Made by a program: the position numbers and the translations under genes
The notes under the pieces: generated by a model
Database searches by the model: none
What the model was told of the DNA's origin: nothing
What the model saw: the letters and a program-made list of their open reading frames with translations, nothing else
NCBI GenBank assembly: GCA_033977485.1
Contig: CM066991.1
Coordinates: forward strand, 51,438,850 to 51,502,849
Reading direction: 5' to 3'
From: Hydrangea macrophylla
Taxonomy: Eukaryota > Streptophyta > Magnoliopsida > Cornales > Hydrangeaceae
Length of the DNA stretch: 64,000 nucleotides
Shown here: piece by piece, positions 33,631 to 46,014 of the stretch
How the letters are laid out: each line of letters opens with the position of its first letter
Numbering within the stretch: the first letter of the stretch is position 1

Positions 33631-33672
33631 TTCGACTGCTTTTCTCCGAAAATAAATCTTTGACTGATCAAC

Positions 33673-34875
33673 ATGCCTCCAAAGAAAGGTAAGAATACCA
33701 CCGCTCCAACGGGACCGGCTGCCTCTATGACATCCGAACAGGTCACCGCAGCGCTCGCACAACTCCTAGAGGGCAACGGCAAACCCAGTTGCAGATTGAG
33801 GTGCTACTGGCCCAGCATGATGAGCTCCCCCAAATTGAGGAGCAGCCTAGGAAAGGCACACCCAAGCGAAGGCCCCCACGGGTTAGATAACATACCCACA
33901 CTGCATCTGCATCTCTGCTGGGTTGGAGACGGTGCGGAGATGATGAACGTAGCCAGGCGCCCAGGCGAACCCGATGACTTGATCGGGCTAACCCGCGCCG
34001 GGCGGGAGATGCCAGAGACATCATCAATAGTAGGCGTGCCGCCCGAAAGGAAGGGCCAGGATATACTGCCCGAGATTCTACCGAGGACCCCCCGACCACG
34101 AGCCGGGGAGATCTCAGGAACACGGTTACCCATAGTTAGAGCCAAGCCCTATCCCCAAGGGCAACATACTTCGAAGAAGAGGCCTCGTCATCTGATCCGA
34201 CCTACAAAATGGGGAGGCGTGAAGGCTCAAAACTAGGACTTGCAAAAATAGATCAAGCAACTGAACCGCAAGCAGCACCATGATCAAACCAATACAGAGA
34301 CCGATTCGCCCTACACCACTCGGGTCACCACATTCCCCATCCCACAGAAATTTAAACCGCCACATCTCAGCTCTTATGATGGTTCAGGGAGCCCAGTGAA
34401 CCATGTTTGCACTTACAAGGCTCAGATGGTGCTAGTCACCACGGTCGACAAGTTATTGTGCCTGGCCTTCCCAAGCACTTTTAAAGGGCCAGCCGCATAG
34501 TGGTTCCATGCTTTGAAACCCCGAATGATTGGTGACTTCAAGATATTGAGCAAGCTCTTCATCAACCAATTTATGGGGATGCTCGAACGGTCACAACCAG
34601 ATACCTAGTTGCTGACATTCAAGCATCAAAAGGGGGAGCCCCTAAGGGAGTATGTGGACCATTTTAATCAGCAGAGGCTCCAGACACGCAACCTAAACGA
34701 AATGGTCGTGATCATGGCCTTTTGCTCGGGAGTTCAACACACCAAGGTTGCCATGTCGTTTTACCACAACCGACCAGCAACCCTGGTGGAGCTCTCGGAG
34801 AGGGTCAAAAAGTACATCGACACCAAGGAATTCCTTAAGGCCAAGCGCGCTAGTGTTGCAGAAGAGATATGCTCC
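33673..34875 (+). pseudogene. TAT2 truncated Gag
   Basis: ATG 33673 gives MPPKKGKNTTAPTGPAASMTSEQVTAALAQLL, homologous to the TAT1 Gag start. Frame is lost soon after, is followed piecewise (34150-34600, with QWFHALKP-like sequence carrying a TAG at about 34498) and is regained at 34609-34860 with LREYVDHFNQQRLQTRNLNE. It stops near 34875, before the zinc knuckle, where sequence of the antisense gene begins. Not functional. Confidence 0.85.
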
Positions 34876-35211
34876 ACCGGGGTTCACGGCTAAGGAGGAA
34901 CCATCAGGAAGACCATACCTATCCCTAATCTGGACGAGGTCCTAGGAATGCAGAATAGAACTGGTAGACTCACAAGCAAACACCACCTTGGGGTCAGGCA
35001 CCCCTGGTGTCTTATCGCCCCCACTCTGAGAGACGGAAGCAGCGGGGGCTTCCTGGTCTGACTCACTATCGAACACACGGATAGGGATTCTGCCCTCACT
35101 CTGATGGTCTAATGGGGTAATAGATGGTGGACTTAAACTTGTGTCGGGTGTTCCCGACCGAGATTGCTCGTTCTCTGACCTAGACGCAGAGTCAAAATTA
35201 GAATGTTCCAT
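34876..35211 (-). pseudogene. TAT2 remnant of the antisense gene (N-terminal part)
   Basis: Minus-strand reading from ATG 35211 gives a Ser/Glu/Asp-rich start with PDTSLSPPS, HSEGRIPI, ESDQEAP and PDPKVVF, each matching the TAT1 antisense gene (PDTSVSLPS, HSEGRIPI, ESDQEAP, PDPEVAF). After a TAG it continues with IRDRYGLPDG...LAVN to about 34876, where gag sequence begins. The remnant shows which part of the element survived the deletion. Confidence 0.85.
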
Positions 35212-36064
35212 CTCTGGTATTCCTACTAGGGGTGAGGGAGCAGGCTATGTCTTAGGTATGGGTCAGGAACCCTGAGCCTAGCATACAAAGGAAGCAAGAT
35301 TACCAACCTGAAAGGCAAAGATTAGATGGTCTTTAAGGCAAGGTGACACTCAGTCAAGACTACCCTGGGAACACTCGCTTGGTTCAACTGTCCTAAGGTA
35401 CCTCCCGACTTGAAGAACGAATAGAACCTGAGAAAGAAAAAGTCCCACTCCCGTTCTAACTTAAGAGGGTTCATCCTCTCCAACCTTGCTCAAAAAAGAA
35501 GAGAAAAAGATAGAAGAAGAGAAAGAGGATGATGAACTGAAACTGAAAAGGGAACACTTATAAGGATTAGCGCAGAAGAAAAGCTTGGGAAGCTTTATCG
35601 AACACTTTTTTGCTCTTAAACCGCTCGGTATCTCTATCAATTGGCAGCAGGAATCCCTAAAATGAACAAGTATTCTTTATATAAGGAGCGTGGATGGTCC
35701 AGATCAAGCCAGATCTAAAGGCCTAAAAATTTTCCCGCCCAAAATAGCCCTATAGTTGTAAACTCAAGTACGTGAAGCATTGCCTCAAAAGGCGCACGGA
35801 TTTAATGCATGACGAGACAGCTCGATTACCACGTAACCAGCTCAGTTACTCCCACGTTGGCATCGTTGGATCCTGACCAGGCCAGTGATCAGTTGACATA
35901 TGGTAGAGGCAGGACTCGGGACAACAGGATCACCGCTAGATCCATTCCCCAGTTGACCAACACGGCCGGTCTTACCCCGGGTAGAGTCTAGACCTCTTAC
36001 TAAATGGTTCATCAGGGCGGTACCAATTTTCAAGCCTCGTCCGATGTAGCGTCGTATCAGCTTT
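35212..36064. other. TAT2 upstream region of the antisense gene, with conserved TATA box
   Basis: No coding potential. Contains TTATATAAGG on the minus strand (about 35677-35690) at the same distance from the antisense ATG as in TAT1, and shared leader words such as GGTTCCTGACCCATACCT (minus strand, about 35250). Confidence 0.6.
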
Positions 36065-36080
36065 GAAAATGGCGTGCAGT
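36065..36080 (+). promoter_or_regulatory. TAT2 polypurine tract (altered)
   Basis: GAAAATGGCGTGCAGT before the 3' LTR. TAT1 has GAAAATGGGGGACAGC here, so the G run has been broken. Confidence 0.65.
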
Positions 36081-36689
36081 TGATATGTCCAGAAATACCC
36101 AGTCAAAGGTCAAACTGCCGCGTCAGTAGGGAAGACCCCAGGAAATCCAGAGGAGGCGCGTACGGCCCGCCAGTCCCGACCTTGCTGTCTATAACCTCCC
36201 GGTATGGGCCCACAGCCCGAGCGTACAGTGCGGTTATTCTTCTTGAAGTTCAGCATGACCACCAAGCCCTTCCACGGTTTCCTAATTCGGTCAAAAGACT
36301 ATTGGAAAGAATAAGCAGTTTCCTAAACCACCTAGGAATCTCTCCTAAATTTATGAAAATCAGTTGTAATCAGATTAGGCTTCTTAATCTGAATACTTAT
36401 CATGTATAGGTTGACTCTTGCATCTATAAAAGAGCCCTTCTACCCTCTTTATAAGGATCGCATTCTAAATCTAAAGAATAACATATAAACAATTGACTAT
36501 TACGCATAAACCCTGGCGGTTTTTGGTAGTGCCACCCACTTTGTTGGCTCACCAAACACCACCGGTGGTCTGCTAGTAAAAGCGCATTGACGCAACCGTG
36601 GATGTAGGTCACCACATTAACGGGGCCGGACCGCATACAATCTCTTGTGTCTCTTATTAAACCTCTCTTACCAATTTCCGACATCATCA
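36081..36689 (+). repeat. TAT2 3' LTR
   Basis: Starts TGATATGTCC and ends ACATCATCA. Diverged from the 5' copy at many sites, so the insertion is old. Confidence 0.94.
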
Positions 36690-36918
36690 TTTAGCATAAG
36701 CGGGAATTTGTTTAATGGCGTCGAGAAATAGAATATTGATTTTAACTTGTTTAAACACCTTGAGTATATCTTCAATTTTTGACCCTTTCGTTGAAAACTG
36801 TGATGGTTCCTCAATGTTTGGTGGGAAAGGCATTTTTGGAACATGATCTATTGGGACTGCTTTATATTCTTTCCTAATTTGACTCATGTCCTCACCCTTA
36901 TGTTGATTTGAATCAATG
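36690..36918 (-). pseudogene. ATH gag fragment between TAT2 and OGR
   Basis: Minus strand reads MSQIRKEYKAVPIDHVPKMP, then FKQVKINILFLDAIKQIPAYAK, a typical Athila gag-protease junction region (INIPLLDAIKQIP). It is continuous with 56970 rightward (before OGR inserted) and with 32995 leftward (before TAT2 inserted). Confidence 0.85.
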
Positions 36919-39900
36919 TGTGGACATGCGGAATTCCACTTCTTTTTAGTTTTTGTTTGAAATTGATTTGGATCAAAGAAAGAAAGGAAGGGTCTATTGA
37001 AAACAGATACAGAGTCGCCACTTGGTCTTTAAGGAACCAAGAAACCTAATTTGACTCACCCAAATAGATAAAGGGCACCGGTCTTTCATAACCAAAGAAC
37101 TTGGCTTGGGGTTTTGGTACGAGAGAGGAAGGAGCCTTTGTCACGAATAAAACACCCTCAACTCGCCCCGTCTTTCGACAGGCCTCAATTAGCATCCAAA
37201 TAATCATCTTTTACTGTTTGGTTTGACAGTTAATATTTATGACAGGTATATTACATCACATAAGAAACTTGAAATGGAAGATCTAAAGATAAAATATCAT
37301 TCATAAGATCTAAGCCAAGTATCACACAATGCAAAGTGAAAGATCACACGAACAAACCTAGGAAAAATCGTCTAATCATATATCAAGTAATTAAGTTTCC
37401 CTAATCTAAAGGGGACATGAATTGTTCTTGAAACAAAGAGGATCAAAGTATGCTTAGCAAGCTAGAATGATGCATGTTAATCTTTGAGGAAAAGAAGACC
37501 TCTCAATCCCCAGGACGGATGAGAAAGGAAGATTAGATCGAAGGGAAACATGAACGTATGACCAAGTTCATTCCTTATAATCTTCTTTGATTAGGAGTCA
37601 CAAAAGCCCAAAATCTTTGCATGGATGCAATGAATATATCTAGAATGAGCCATGGTTGTAGTGTGTTTTGTGTTCATGGACTTTCTAAAGTGACTTAGAA
37701 ATCTAAAATATGCATGAATGCATAGGGTAAATTATCATGGGATATGTACAAATATAGTATGGAATACTTTCTAGGATATGAACTAATTTGAAGTACATGT
37801 AAGCATCAAATCAAAGTATGGAAGTAAAAGCATGCTTGTTGTGAATAGTGGACAGAACAGTAAGATGATATTTTAGAAATTGAACAGAGGGGTTAATGAT
37901 GTTTTCAATTCATGATATTTTATGGGGATCTTCCTTATTGTGTCTACAACACAACCCAAAAAGCCAATCTTTAATAACTATCACATATTGAGAGAAATCA
38001 TATAAACAATAGAGGTTATTCAGAAACAGAGTCCGTACTGTCGACTGAAATGTTAGAAAATCCTAGAAAATGAAACTGAAAGATCTAGAGGCCCATACTA
38101 TACAGAAGGTTCCCTAAGAAATTTTAGTTCAAGGTAAAAATAAGTTGGGACCACTCTTTTTGGAGAAGATTTCTGTAAAATAAGTTGAAATCCAACCTAG
38201 CTGCTGTGACAGCAGAGGCAGAATGTTTGGAAGGAATGTTTGGACAAAAATGGACCCCTTTCAAGTGTTTCCAAGTCAAGCCAAAACTCATGGGTGTTCT
38301 ATAATGAGTTCGAAAGACTTTCCAAGTGGTCTTGCATTCATATATTGAGTATTGAACTCAAAATAATTCTTTGAAGTTAAATGACTCACTGTTTTGAAGG
38401 TTTTGAGAAAACAAGGTTTATTTCTTGAAATCAAGATGAGGGGTTTAAGAGGGGGGTTTTGAAAAAGGGGGTTTTGAAAACATATTTTCAATACTTAATG
38501 AAGATTATAGCCACTTAAAATGTCAACATTTGACTAACATCAAGAACCTCCAAGATTATTGGAAAGTATTGTTTCCATTTTAAAGACAACTTCATGAATA
38601 CATAGGAATCTATTGAAGTTGAAATCATCATCTATCAAACATGTTTTTGAGGTCAACAGCTACTATCCACAAGGATTCACTCACCTCAAACTTCATGTCA
38701 TCAGCTAGATGATGATAGACTAGTAAGTAAATAAACAAACAAAAAAGAAATGAGGCAAGAGAAGATGAACAAATATAAACAAATAAATAGATAGCAATCA
38801 ATAGATGATATTCATGATGTATTGGAGTTGTAGTTTGGTGTTTCACTCATATGTGGTGACATTGGACATGGAAGTAGCTTCCTCTCTGTTAAATGATCAC
38901 TAAAATGGTGGTTAGGTGTATAGAATATGAAGTAAGTGGAAGTAATGAAGTAAAAACAAAGTTTAGAACTCACTCTTTTGTTTAGAAATCAAAGAAGGAA
39001 TCTTCTTTTCTCTCTATTCTAACCTTATCTTTACAACTTTCTTTCCAAAACTTTTCAAAGCTTGCATTTGACACCCCCAAAATGAGAAGTCAAGGGGGGT
39101 TTATATAGGCCAATTTGGGGTGGTTTTGGGATTTTAGAATTACTCCCATTGGTCCCAAACATCTGTGAACATAGAACTACGTCGTTTTGGTTTTTAATTA
39201 ATCAAAATGAACCCCCCAAAAGAAATTACAAAAATTTACCATTCTGGGGGTGAGTACCGCGGCAGCAGTGGGCCAGTGCCACAGTGGCACTGCTCCTCAT
39301 TCATCCAGATAATCCTTTTTAGGCCCCCAGAGGTTTCGGAATTCGAGAAAAAGCCCTATTTCGTCCGAAATTTGCAGAAAATGCATACGAACTCCAAATT
39401 GAGGTTGTGATATACCATTGGAAAGGTAGTAGTGTCTATTTTACATGAAAAATAGTTCAGAGATAGTTCACTTTGAAAAGTTTTGTGGTATTCACGATAA
39501 AAGCTGATTTTATCACCTTTTTTGCCTTTAGAAATTCATAATAAATTCATTTGAAATCCAAAAATTATGTGCGATATACCGTCGGAAAGCTATTGACCTC
39601 TAGTATCTATGAAAAATATTTGAAAAATGATACGGTGCTCCAGTTTCAATGTCAACTATTGGTCAAACTGGTTAAAGTTGGGATTACCGGAAAGTTCTAG
39701 AAACATCTAGTAGCTCCCAAGAGCTGACGTTTTCGTTTAATTTTCTTTTAAAACTCATTTTAGTATTTCCCACATGATCTAGGATGATTCTAAAACTTTT
39801 TGGTGAATTTGGACGATTTTGGTCAAACTTGGTCAAACCTTGGTCAAACCGATCAACGGGAACTTTCTGGGAACTTCCGAGACTTCCGGGGGTCTCTGGG

Positions 39901-40146
39901 AGCCGATGATTTCATCTGGTCTTGCTTTAGAACTCATTTTATTATTTTTCTAACAATGTAGCGCGTTTCCAGAATATTTGGTCCGAATCTGGGAGTGTTC
40001 GAGCTTTTAGGGGTATTTTGGTCATTCTGAGCATTTTGAGAGATAGAACTAACTTCCAGGAGCCCTTTTTGAGTCTTTTTTATCATTGTGAACAACCAAG
40101 CTATGGGTCTCCTAAATCTGATAGCTGACAAAATGGGGTGTCTACA
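36919..40146 (-). repeat. OGR 3' LTR, 3228 bases
   Basis: Paired with 53739-56964. Minus-sense TATA box TATATAAA lies at the complement of 39100-39108. The LTR holds no coding sequence. The sister LTR differs by scattered substitutions and small indels; I did not count them. Confidence 0.94.
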
Positions 40147-40165
40147 GTTTGTCCCTCTTTGGCAT
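40147..40165 (-). promoter_or_regulatory. OGR polypurine tract
   Basis: Minus strand ATGCCAAAGAGGGACAAAC directly before TGTAGACACC of the 3' LTR; an Ogre-typical junction. Confidence 0.8.
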
Positions 40166-41697
40166 GAACTTCCGAGGCAACGCATGTTGCAAGCGAGTGC
40201 CAAAGCTTTGAAGAGACAGGTCTTTTTAGAGGCTATAGATTTAGGATAAAAAGCATTGCGAAAGACGTAGTGATAGAAAACATAATGCTGGGGCCAGGGC
40301 TGGTTATGCTCTTCGTGAGCTGCCTACGTATCCCAAGGAGAATCAGACCAGGACGTTGTTCGGGGCACAAAGGAACAAATCGCATATGCACAACAAGTCA
40401 GGCGAATGCTATGTTATGAGGATGATATGCAATGTATAGATGTGATATGAATTGCGTCCTAAGTCCTATCATGTTTAGTATTCTGATCTTAGCATGAGCT
40501 GGTACTGTGGGGTATGTGCCACTCCGAGTGGACTTACACTGCGATAGTGTCTCTGACCGTGATGCAGTGGCTGACTCGGGTAAAGACACAATGATTTGGA
40601 AGACTCTGAGTCTTAGGGAGAAATTCTTAAATTACGGGAAGTGTGCTTCGCAAACAAATGAAATGGATTAGACGCAAGGTTTTAGAAGATGACAAATAAA
40701 GGTGACCGAGGGATCTTGTGATAAACGATAGGTAAGGAAGCTATAAAAATTGATAGATGAGAAAGCTCATGATAATCAAGAGACACAGAGTCGTGGAACG
40801 ACAGTGCTTGTCTGGACACAGGCGATGTTCTGGTTGTTCCTGATGACCGATCTTCGAGAGTCGGTTCTATATTTGCTACTTTTCTGCTAGGGATAGTGGG
40901 AACTAGCGTCCTTCCATATTTATCCTCGGGGGATGGCGTAGGACTCTTAGATAATCTCTCTTTTTTTGATCGGGAACCAGGACCCATCTCTGAATCTCTC
41001 ACGGTTGATCAAATCTTTGCATTGGTCGGTCCGAAAAGCCAATTCGGGCCTTCGGGAGCCGATATCTTTCTGTTTCTATCCTCAAGGGATGGTGTAGGAT
41101 TCTTGGAGAATCTCTCTTAACTATTTCTTGATCGAGGACCAGGACCCATCTCTGAATCTCTCACGGTTGATCAAATCTTTGCATTGGTTTATCCGAAAAG
41201 CCGATTCCAGCCTTCGGGAACCGATATCTTTCTGTTTCTGTCCTCAGGGGATGAGCCTAATTTTCTAGAGTTAAAATGGATCTTTTGAGGATAAAACCTC
41301 ATAACTCTTAACTAAAATGGGCCACTGAGGCTAAACGGGATCACGAACGGGCTAAATCGGGTCAGAACGGGCCAAAATAGGCTGAAATAGAGCAAAATGG
41401 GGCGCACAGGGAGCAGTGATGTGGTGGCACTGGGCCACTGCCGCGCCGATAGTTGACCAATGCTGCGGCAACATTGGGTGGTCAGACTCCATGTGTGTAT
41501 ATCTCGGGTTTTTGGGTATTTCAAGCTCATTTTTGGCCATTTCGGGGTGCTTTTGGAGCCAAAATCTGTCAAAATGCAGCTTGTGCACGCTCAGGTGAGT
41601 AATCTTTTCCCATGATCGGAATTTTGATTAGTATTTTGATTTGTTCCATTTTTCAAGAAGAAAGTTTGGTTCTAGTCTTCCAATTTCTTGCAGATCC
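40166..41697. other. OGR region between 3' LTR and first antisense gene
   Basis: No coding domain. Contains the roughly 160-base tandem repeat below, then AT/GC-mixed sequence leading to the antisense gene. Confidence 0.55.
40870..41260. repeat. OGR tandem repeat, unit about 160 bases, two full copies plus part
   Basis: The phrase TATCCTCGGGGGATGG at 40921 recurs at 41077 and, shortened, at 41239. Between them lie copies of GGACCCATCTCTGAATCTC and CACGGTTGATCAAATC. Confidence 0.8.
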
Positions 41698-43874
41698 ATG
41701 GCTTCGAGGTCAAGGAGACCGTCTAAGAAGGCCAAGGAACGAATGAAAGCCAAGAGCCAAACCGCGGACTTGATTTTACAGGACCCCCAACGTCATCTTT
41801 CAGCCGCGACTCTAGCAAGCCTGGTATGTGAAACTTTTGACAGTTTAGGACTATTTTGTGCAATGTGCTAGTTGTATGAATTGTAGTGTGCTCCTAGAGT
41901 TTGTTAGAAGCTTATTTTGTGCTTGTATGTTGATTTTGTGAAGTTTGGACATTGGGTCATGAATAGTGATTTTGTGCTTGTTTTTTGTCATTTTTGATGT
42001 GTGTAGGTGTCGAAAGTGACATTAAAGGGCCATGGTAGCCTTGCTCACACTTTTCTATTGTACACCCAACTCTCGTCTGCCGTCAAGAGAATGATATGAT
42101 GCCGGGTTTGACGGCTTTGTCCGCCTAGTTTCAAAGAGTACCAACGATCTGGCACATTTTTATGCTCTTGCTGAGAGATGGTGGGACACCACCAATACTT
42201 TTCACCTGCCATTTGGTGAGATGACAATGACGCCTTTTGAATTTTCCATGATTACTGGTTTGAGAGTTGGCGGGAAGCGCCTGATTCTGGACTACTTCTA
42301 TGAGATTGATCTCGAGGCTATTGAGATGTTGATTGGGGTTGTTCCTCCTAATCGGTAGAGGCACTGGTTCCCTTGCGGCTAGCTTTATTGGGCTTATGGC
42401 AGTGGGAATCACAACCTGAATAATTCTCAACTTTTGAGGGTATTTCTTCTATATGTCCTTGGTTGCTCGATCTTCGCGACACGGAATGACTAGGTGTGCT
42501 TGAGGCTTCTTTCTTGCCTGGCGACCATTGGTGAGATCCCCTCTTATGACTAGGGCAGTGCTGCCCTGGCCCACCTTTACAAGTATATGGGTGAAGTTTC
42601 CCGGGGCAATGTCAAATCGACAGGGGGATTTTGGCGAGCTTGGGAGGTATGTACTGCATCCTCTTTTATCTTTCGACTTTTTGATTTTCGTACTTCTTGG
42701 CTTTTCTAATTTTTCCTTTGTGTGTGCAGCTTTAGAGTTTTGAGTACCTGAAGATGTTGGCTCCTTCCCCTGATGATGAATCAGGTGAAGATGAGGACGG
42801 TATGGCTCATGTGCCTTTGTTCCCCCGGGGCTTGAGATGGCGGAGGGATGTTGTCGGGGTAAAGAGCGGGGCTCATCGGATTTTTCTCATCAGAAACTTC
42901 TTATCTTGGCTGACAGCTGCTAGCGTTGATTGGATGCCTTGGAAGTGTTTTGCCTATGCTCCCCAGAGGAGATACAGGCAGTCAGGCCCCTTTTCTCTTG
43001 CCAACTTCTGATGGAATGTACCAAAGACAGGCAACGGTTCCTTGGCGAGCGAGTGTCTCGGCAGGTAGTTGGCGGTCCGAGGTATCGTGTCCCTCATAAT
43101 CCTCCTGTGATGGATGTTGATGACCTTTCTAGTGATGCTTTGTTGGCGGCCTTAGCTGGTACTGATGTTTGGGATCACTTTCTCTCTAAGATCGGCTATG
43201 AGACTTACCATGGCTGCTTCCTGATGCCCAACTTCCCACTCATGGATGTGAGTTTCTTTAACATTTTTGTCTTTATTCATTGCCTACATTTTTGACTCAT
43301 CTTTTCCCTAACTTGTTTTGTGCCTACAGCTTCGCGAGATGTATATGAGACAGGTTCTCACAGTTTTTGATCCTATCCCTCCTTAGGATTGGACCGTTGA
43401 TGTTTTGGGTGCAGATGGCTCTCCCCAGGTTATGGACGTGCCACGGATCACATGTGGTTTTCCCACCCAGCTAGCAGGTGTCCTCAACGTCCCTTGGAGT
43501 TATGCTGAGGAGGGCCACGCCTTGGCAGCTAGCTTACGGTCTTTGGTCCTCACACGAGACCATCGGGTATGTCTCTAATTTTGTACTCCTTAAGGTTATG
43601 AGGTCCTAACCCTGATTTTGCCCTTGACAGATGGATGGTATGCGGTAGTTTGCCACTAGTCAGATGGCGTCCTTAGTAAGTTTCTGACTCGACTTTGCTT
43701 TTGTACTTTTTATTGTTTCTCTACTGATTGCTTTCATTTTGTTTGTGTGTACAGTATCGCGGGGGTGGTGCCGGTTCATCGAGGATCGGGCCGAGGTACA
43801 GAGGTGGCATGAGGAGGCCATTGTCGACGTACACTCCGGATGGCCCAACAGAGGACGAAGAAGAGGAAGACTGA
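41698..43874 (+). pseudogene. OGR antisense gene 1: plant mobile domain-like protein with five introns
   Basis: Runs opposite to gag-pol. Likely exons: 41698-41823, 42007-42646, 42730-43247, 43330-43566, 43631-43675 and 43755-43874, each intron GT...AG (for example GTATGTG to TGTGTAG, and GTGAGT to CTACAG). The protein starts MASRSRRPSKKAKERM, basic. Exon 2 has HFYALAERWW, TFHLPFGEMTMTPFEFSMITGL and GGFWRAWE, the pattern of the plant mobile domain related to plant transposase-derived proteins. The last exon is acidic (TEDEEEED). Stops such as those near 42358 and 42442 break it. Equivalent antisense ORFs are known in Tat-lineage elements; their function is not established. Confidence 0.75.
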
Positions 43875-44179
43875 GGCCTCCTAAGCGGGGATTTTTGTTT
43901 TATCTCCATTTCATGTTTTCAATTGGGTTGTACTAGTGAATAATGTGACTGATGGACAATGTGAAAGACAATGTGTAGGATGATGTGTAGGATGATTTAT
44001 CACCCTTGACAGAGTATTATGATGTTTTACCTTTCGAGCCGGATAGTTTCTGGTTTGAAGGTGCAGTTGTGTGCTTGCTTTGGTTGGTAGTTGTGCATTG
44101 TGATTCTGTGATTGCTAATGTTACTGCGATGAGCAACCTTGTGATAGTGAGTGTGTTTGCCTTACAGGTGGGATAGTCC

Positions 44180-45233
44180 ATGAAACGGGGAGGTGCTGCC
44201 AAAATTTTGAATTTTGTTAGAGCTGGGACAGAAAATATGGCATTGTATGATCCCGTTCAACTCACAGCTTGGCTGAACATCACGGATGGTGTGGAGTGGA
44301 TCAACCTCTTCAGCTACGGTCTGACCGAGCTATTCTTTCTTCGCCAGATGGCTCTGAACACTGAGTTCATGCGTGTCGCTATTGTTCACTGGGACCCAGT
44401 GAACCATGTCTTCAATTTCAACGGCCTGGTGATATTCCCCCTGTTTGAGGAGTTCTGTGCTATCCTTGGCTTCGATTCTCACTCTGACCTGATTCTCCCT
44501 TCTGTTGATACCCCCAGTCCCACGCGGGGCTTGGCTGAATACCTGAACTTTTCTATTACTATTTCCCGCCGGCTAATTCATGGTGAGGTTCTTGACATTG
44601 CTTCCATCATCGCCTGGTATGCTAGTCCTGGGAATCCTAGCGTATATGATGCTACCCGTGGGGCCGCTCTGATATTGTGAATGAGTTTGCACTTTCTATT
44701 CTTGAGTGCTTCTATCGACTTGGTGCACATGTGCCTTGGGCTGAAATTTAGCAGGAATCCCTTGGCCATGGTTCTGGCTGAAACCCTGAATGGTTTGGAT
44801 CACGCTTTCAATTAAGGAACGTTTCTTCTTTCTGGGGCGCCTTTGGTGTTACAGACTTGGCTCTACGAGCGCCTTCAATTGTGGATAGGTAATGTGCTAG
44901 CAGTTTACTTCAGCAGGGCTATGCTTCATCCTCATTACACTTCTGCCGATTGGGTTGGCATGATGGGTGCTTTATCTAAGGCCGACATTTGCTGGATCGT
45001 GAGGCGTTGGGGCCTTCATGATGTGACCACTAGTCTTAGGGATTACCAGAGAGTGTGGCTGATGGGTCTGAGAGAGACCTCTTTCTATCATCCTCGTTGA
45101 ATGGCCAGACAGTACGGGCGAGTTCAAGAGGTCCCCCGGGGGTTTACTGAGAGGGTCTTTGCTTCCAGAGTCAGAGCCACTACTATTGCTGCTTTCATCA
45201 GGGGCTGGGCCGGTCGAACAAGAGCTTATTTCT
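44180..45233 (+). pseudogene. OGR antisense gene 2: plant protein of the DUF7745-like type, three stops
   Basis: One frame from ATG 44180 to TAA 45231-45233, broken by TGA 44678, TAA near 44813 and TGA 45098. Phrases include YDPVQLTAWLNI, HWDPVNHVFNFNGLVIFPLFEEFCAILGF, then APLVLQTWLYERLQLW and, at the end, FASRVRATTIAAFIRGWAGRTRAYF. I associate the FxPLFEEF and PLVLQxWLYERL pattern with a plant-specific uncharacterised family seen around Ogre elements; the DUF number is from memory and less certain. An acceptor-like TTACAG at 44163-44168 suggests an upstream exon. Confidence 0.65.
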
Positions 45234-46014
45234 AAAGATCTTTAAAAAAAAAAACTAGACTTGACTGATTCTGCTTCTTTCCTCCAAGTGTCTTTGATAT
45301 TTGGGATTGCTTTCTGAAAGGACTTTTTGTGTTTTCATTTATCACTGCTTATGTAATATTCGAAGTTTGTTTATCAGTGAACCTTGGTTACTTGGAGAAC
45401 CTTATTTTATGCATTTGGCTTTCTAAAACATTCGTAGTATGATTTTGATCAGACGTTTTCTTTTGGTACTTGTTTGGGCATGCTAGGACGATTAGAGGCA
45501 AACGAGGCAGGTGGTCGAAGTTTGCCCCTAGTTTGGGATATGTATGGTGGTCAGGCAAACAAGGTAGATGTCCGATGTTTACCCCTAGTTTAGAAGAGGT
45601 TCAGGCAAACGAGGCGGGTGGCCGACGTTTGACCCTAGTGTGAAGGATGTTTTCTGGGTTTTGGTAAGGACCGCGACTTTATTTTTCTCACATGCTCATA
45701 ATTTTGCCTAGGCACCAGTTAGGTGACCTAGCGAGCTCTTTTCTCTCTTTGGTTATTGCTCACTTTGGATTTAACTCTAACTTTTGCCTAGGCGTCCTTT
45801 CAAATTTTCGACCTAGCAAGCCATCCTTCTTTTCTTTTTGAAAGTCTGCCTACGTACCCCCGAACGGGGATCAGGTCCAACGTAGTTCGGGCCAAAGTCC
45901 TGAAAGAAAAGAGGTTGATTATGATGGTGTCGACCGAACCGATGCGGTTGCCTACGTATCCCCGAGTGGGAATCAGGTCGAGCGTAGTTCAGGGCAGGTC
46001 GAGCGTAGTTCAGT
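45234..46014. other. OGR region between antisense genes and integrase, with a 50-60 base tandem repeat
   Basis: Three units around CAGGCAAACGAGGCAGGTGG and CCCCTAGTTTG at about 45497-45650, then two copies of TGCCTACGTAYCCCCGA near 45846 and 45951. No coding potential. Confidence 0.7.

Larger units (their letters stand above)
33001..36689 (+). mobile_element. TAT2: deletion derivative of the TAT1 family, plus sense, target duplication TTTGG/TTTAG
   Basis: LTRs 33001-33609 and 36081-36689 (609 bases each, TGATATG...CATCATCA). Flanks are TTTGG (32996-33000) and TTTAG (36690-36694), one mismatch. It sits inside ATH gag-protease: minus-strand ATH reading runs ...IPAYAK on one side and into CPKDMC or similar on the other. 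The internal 2.5 kb holds only the start of gag and, inverted, the start of the antisense gene; protease, RT, RNase H and integrase are missing. It could only have moved with proteins supplied by a full element. Confidence 0.92.
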
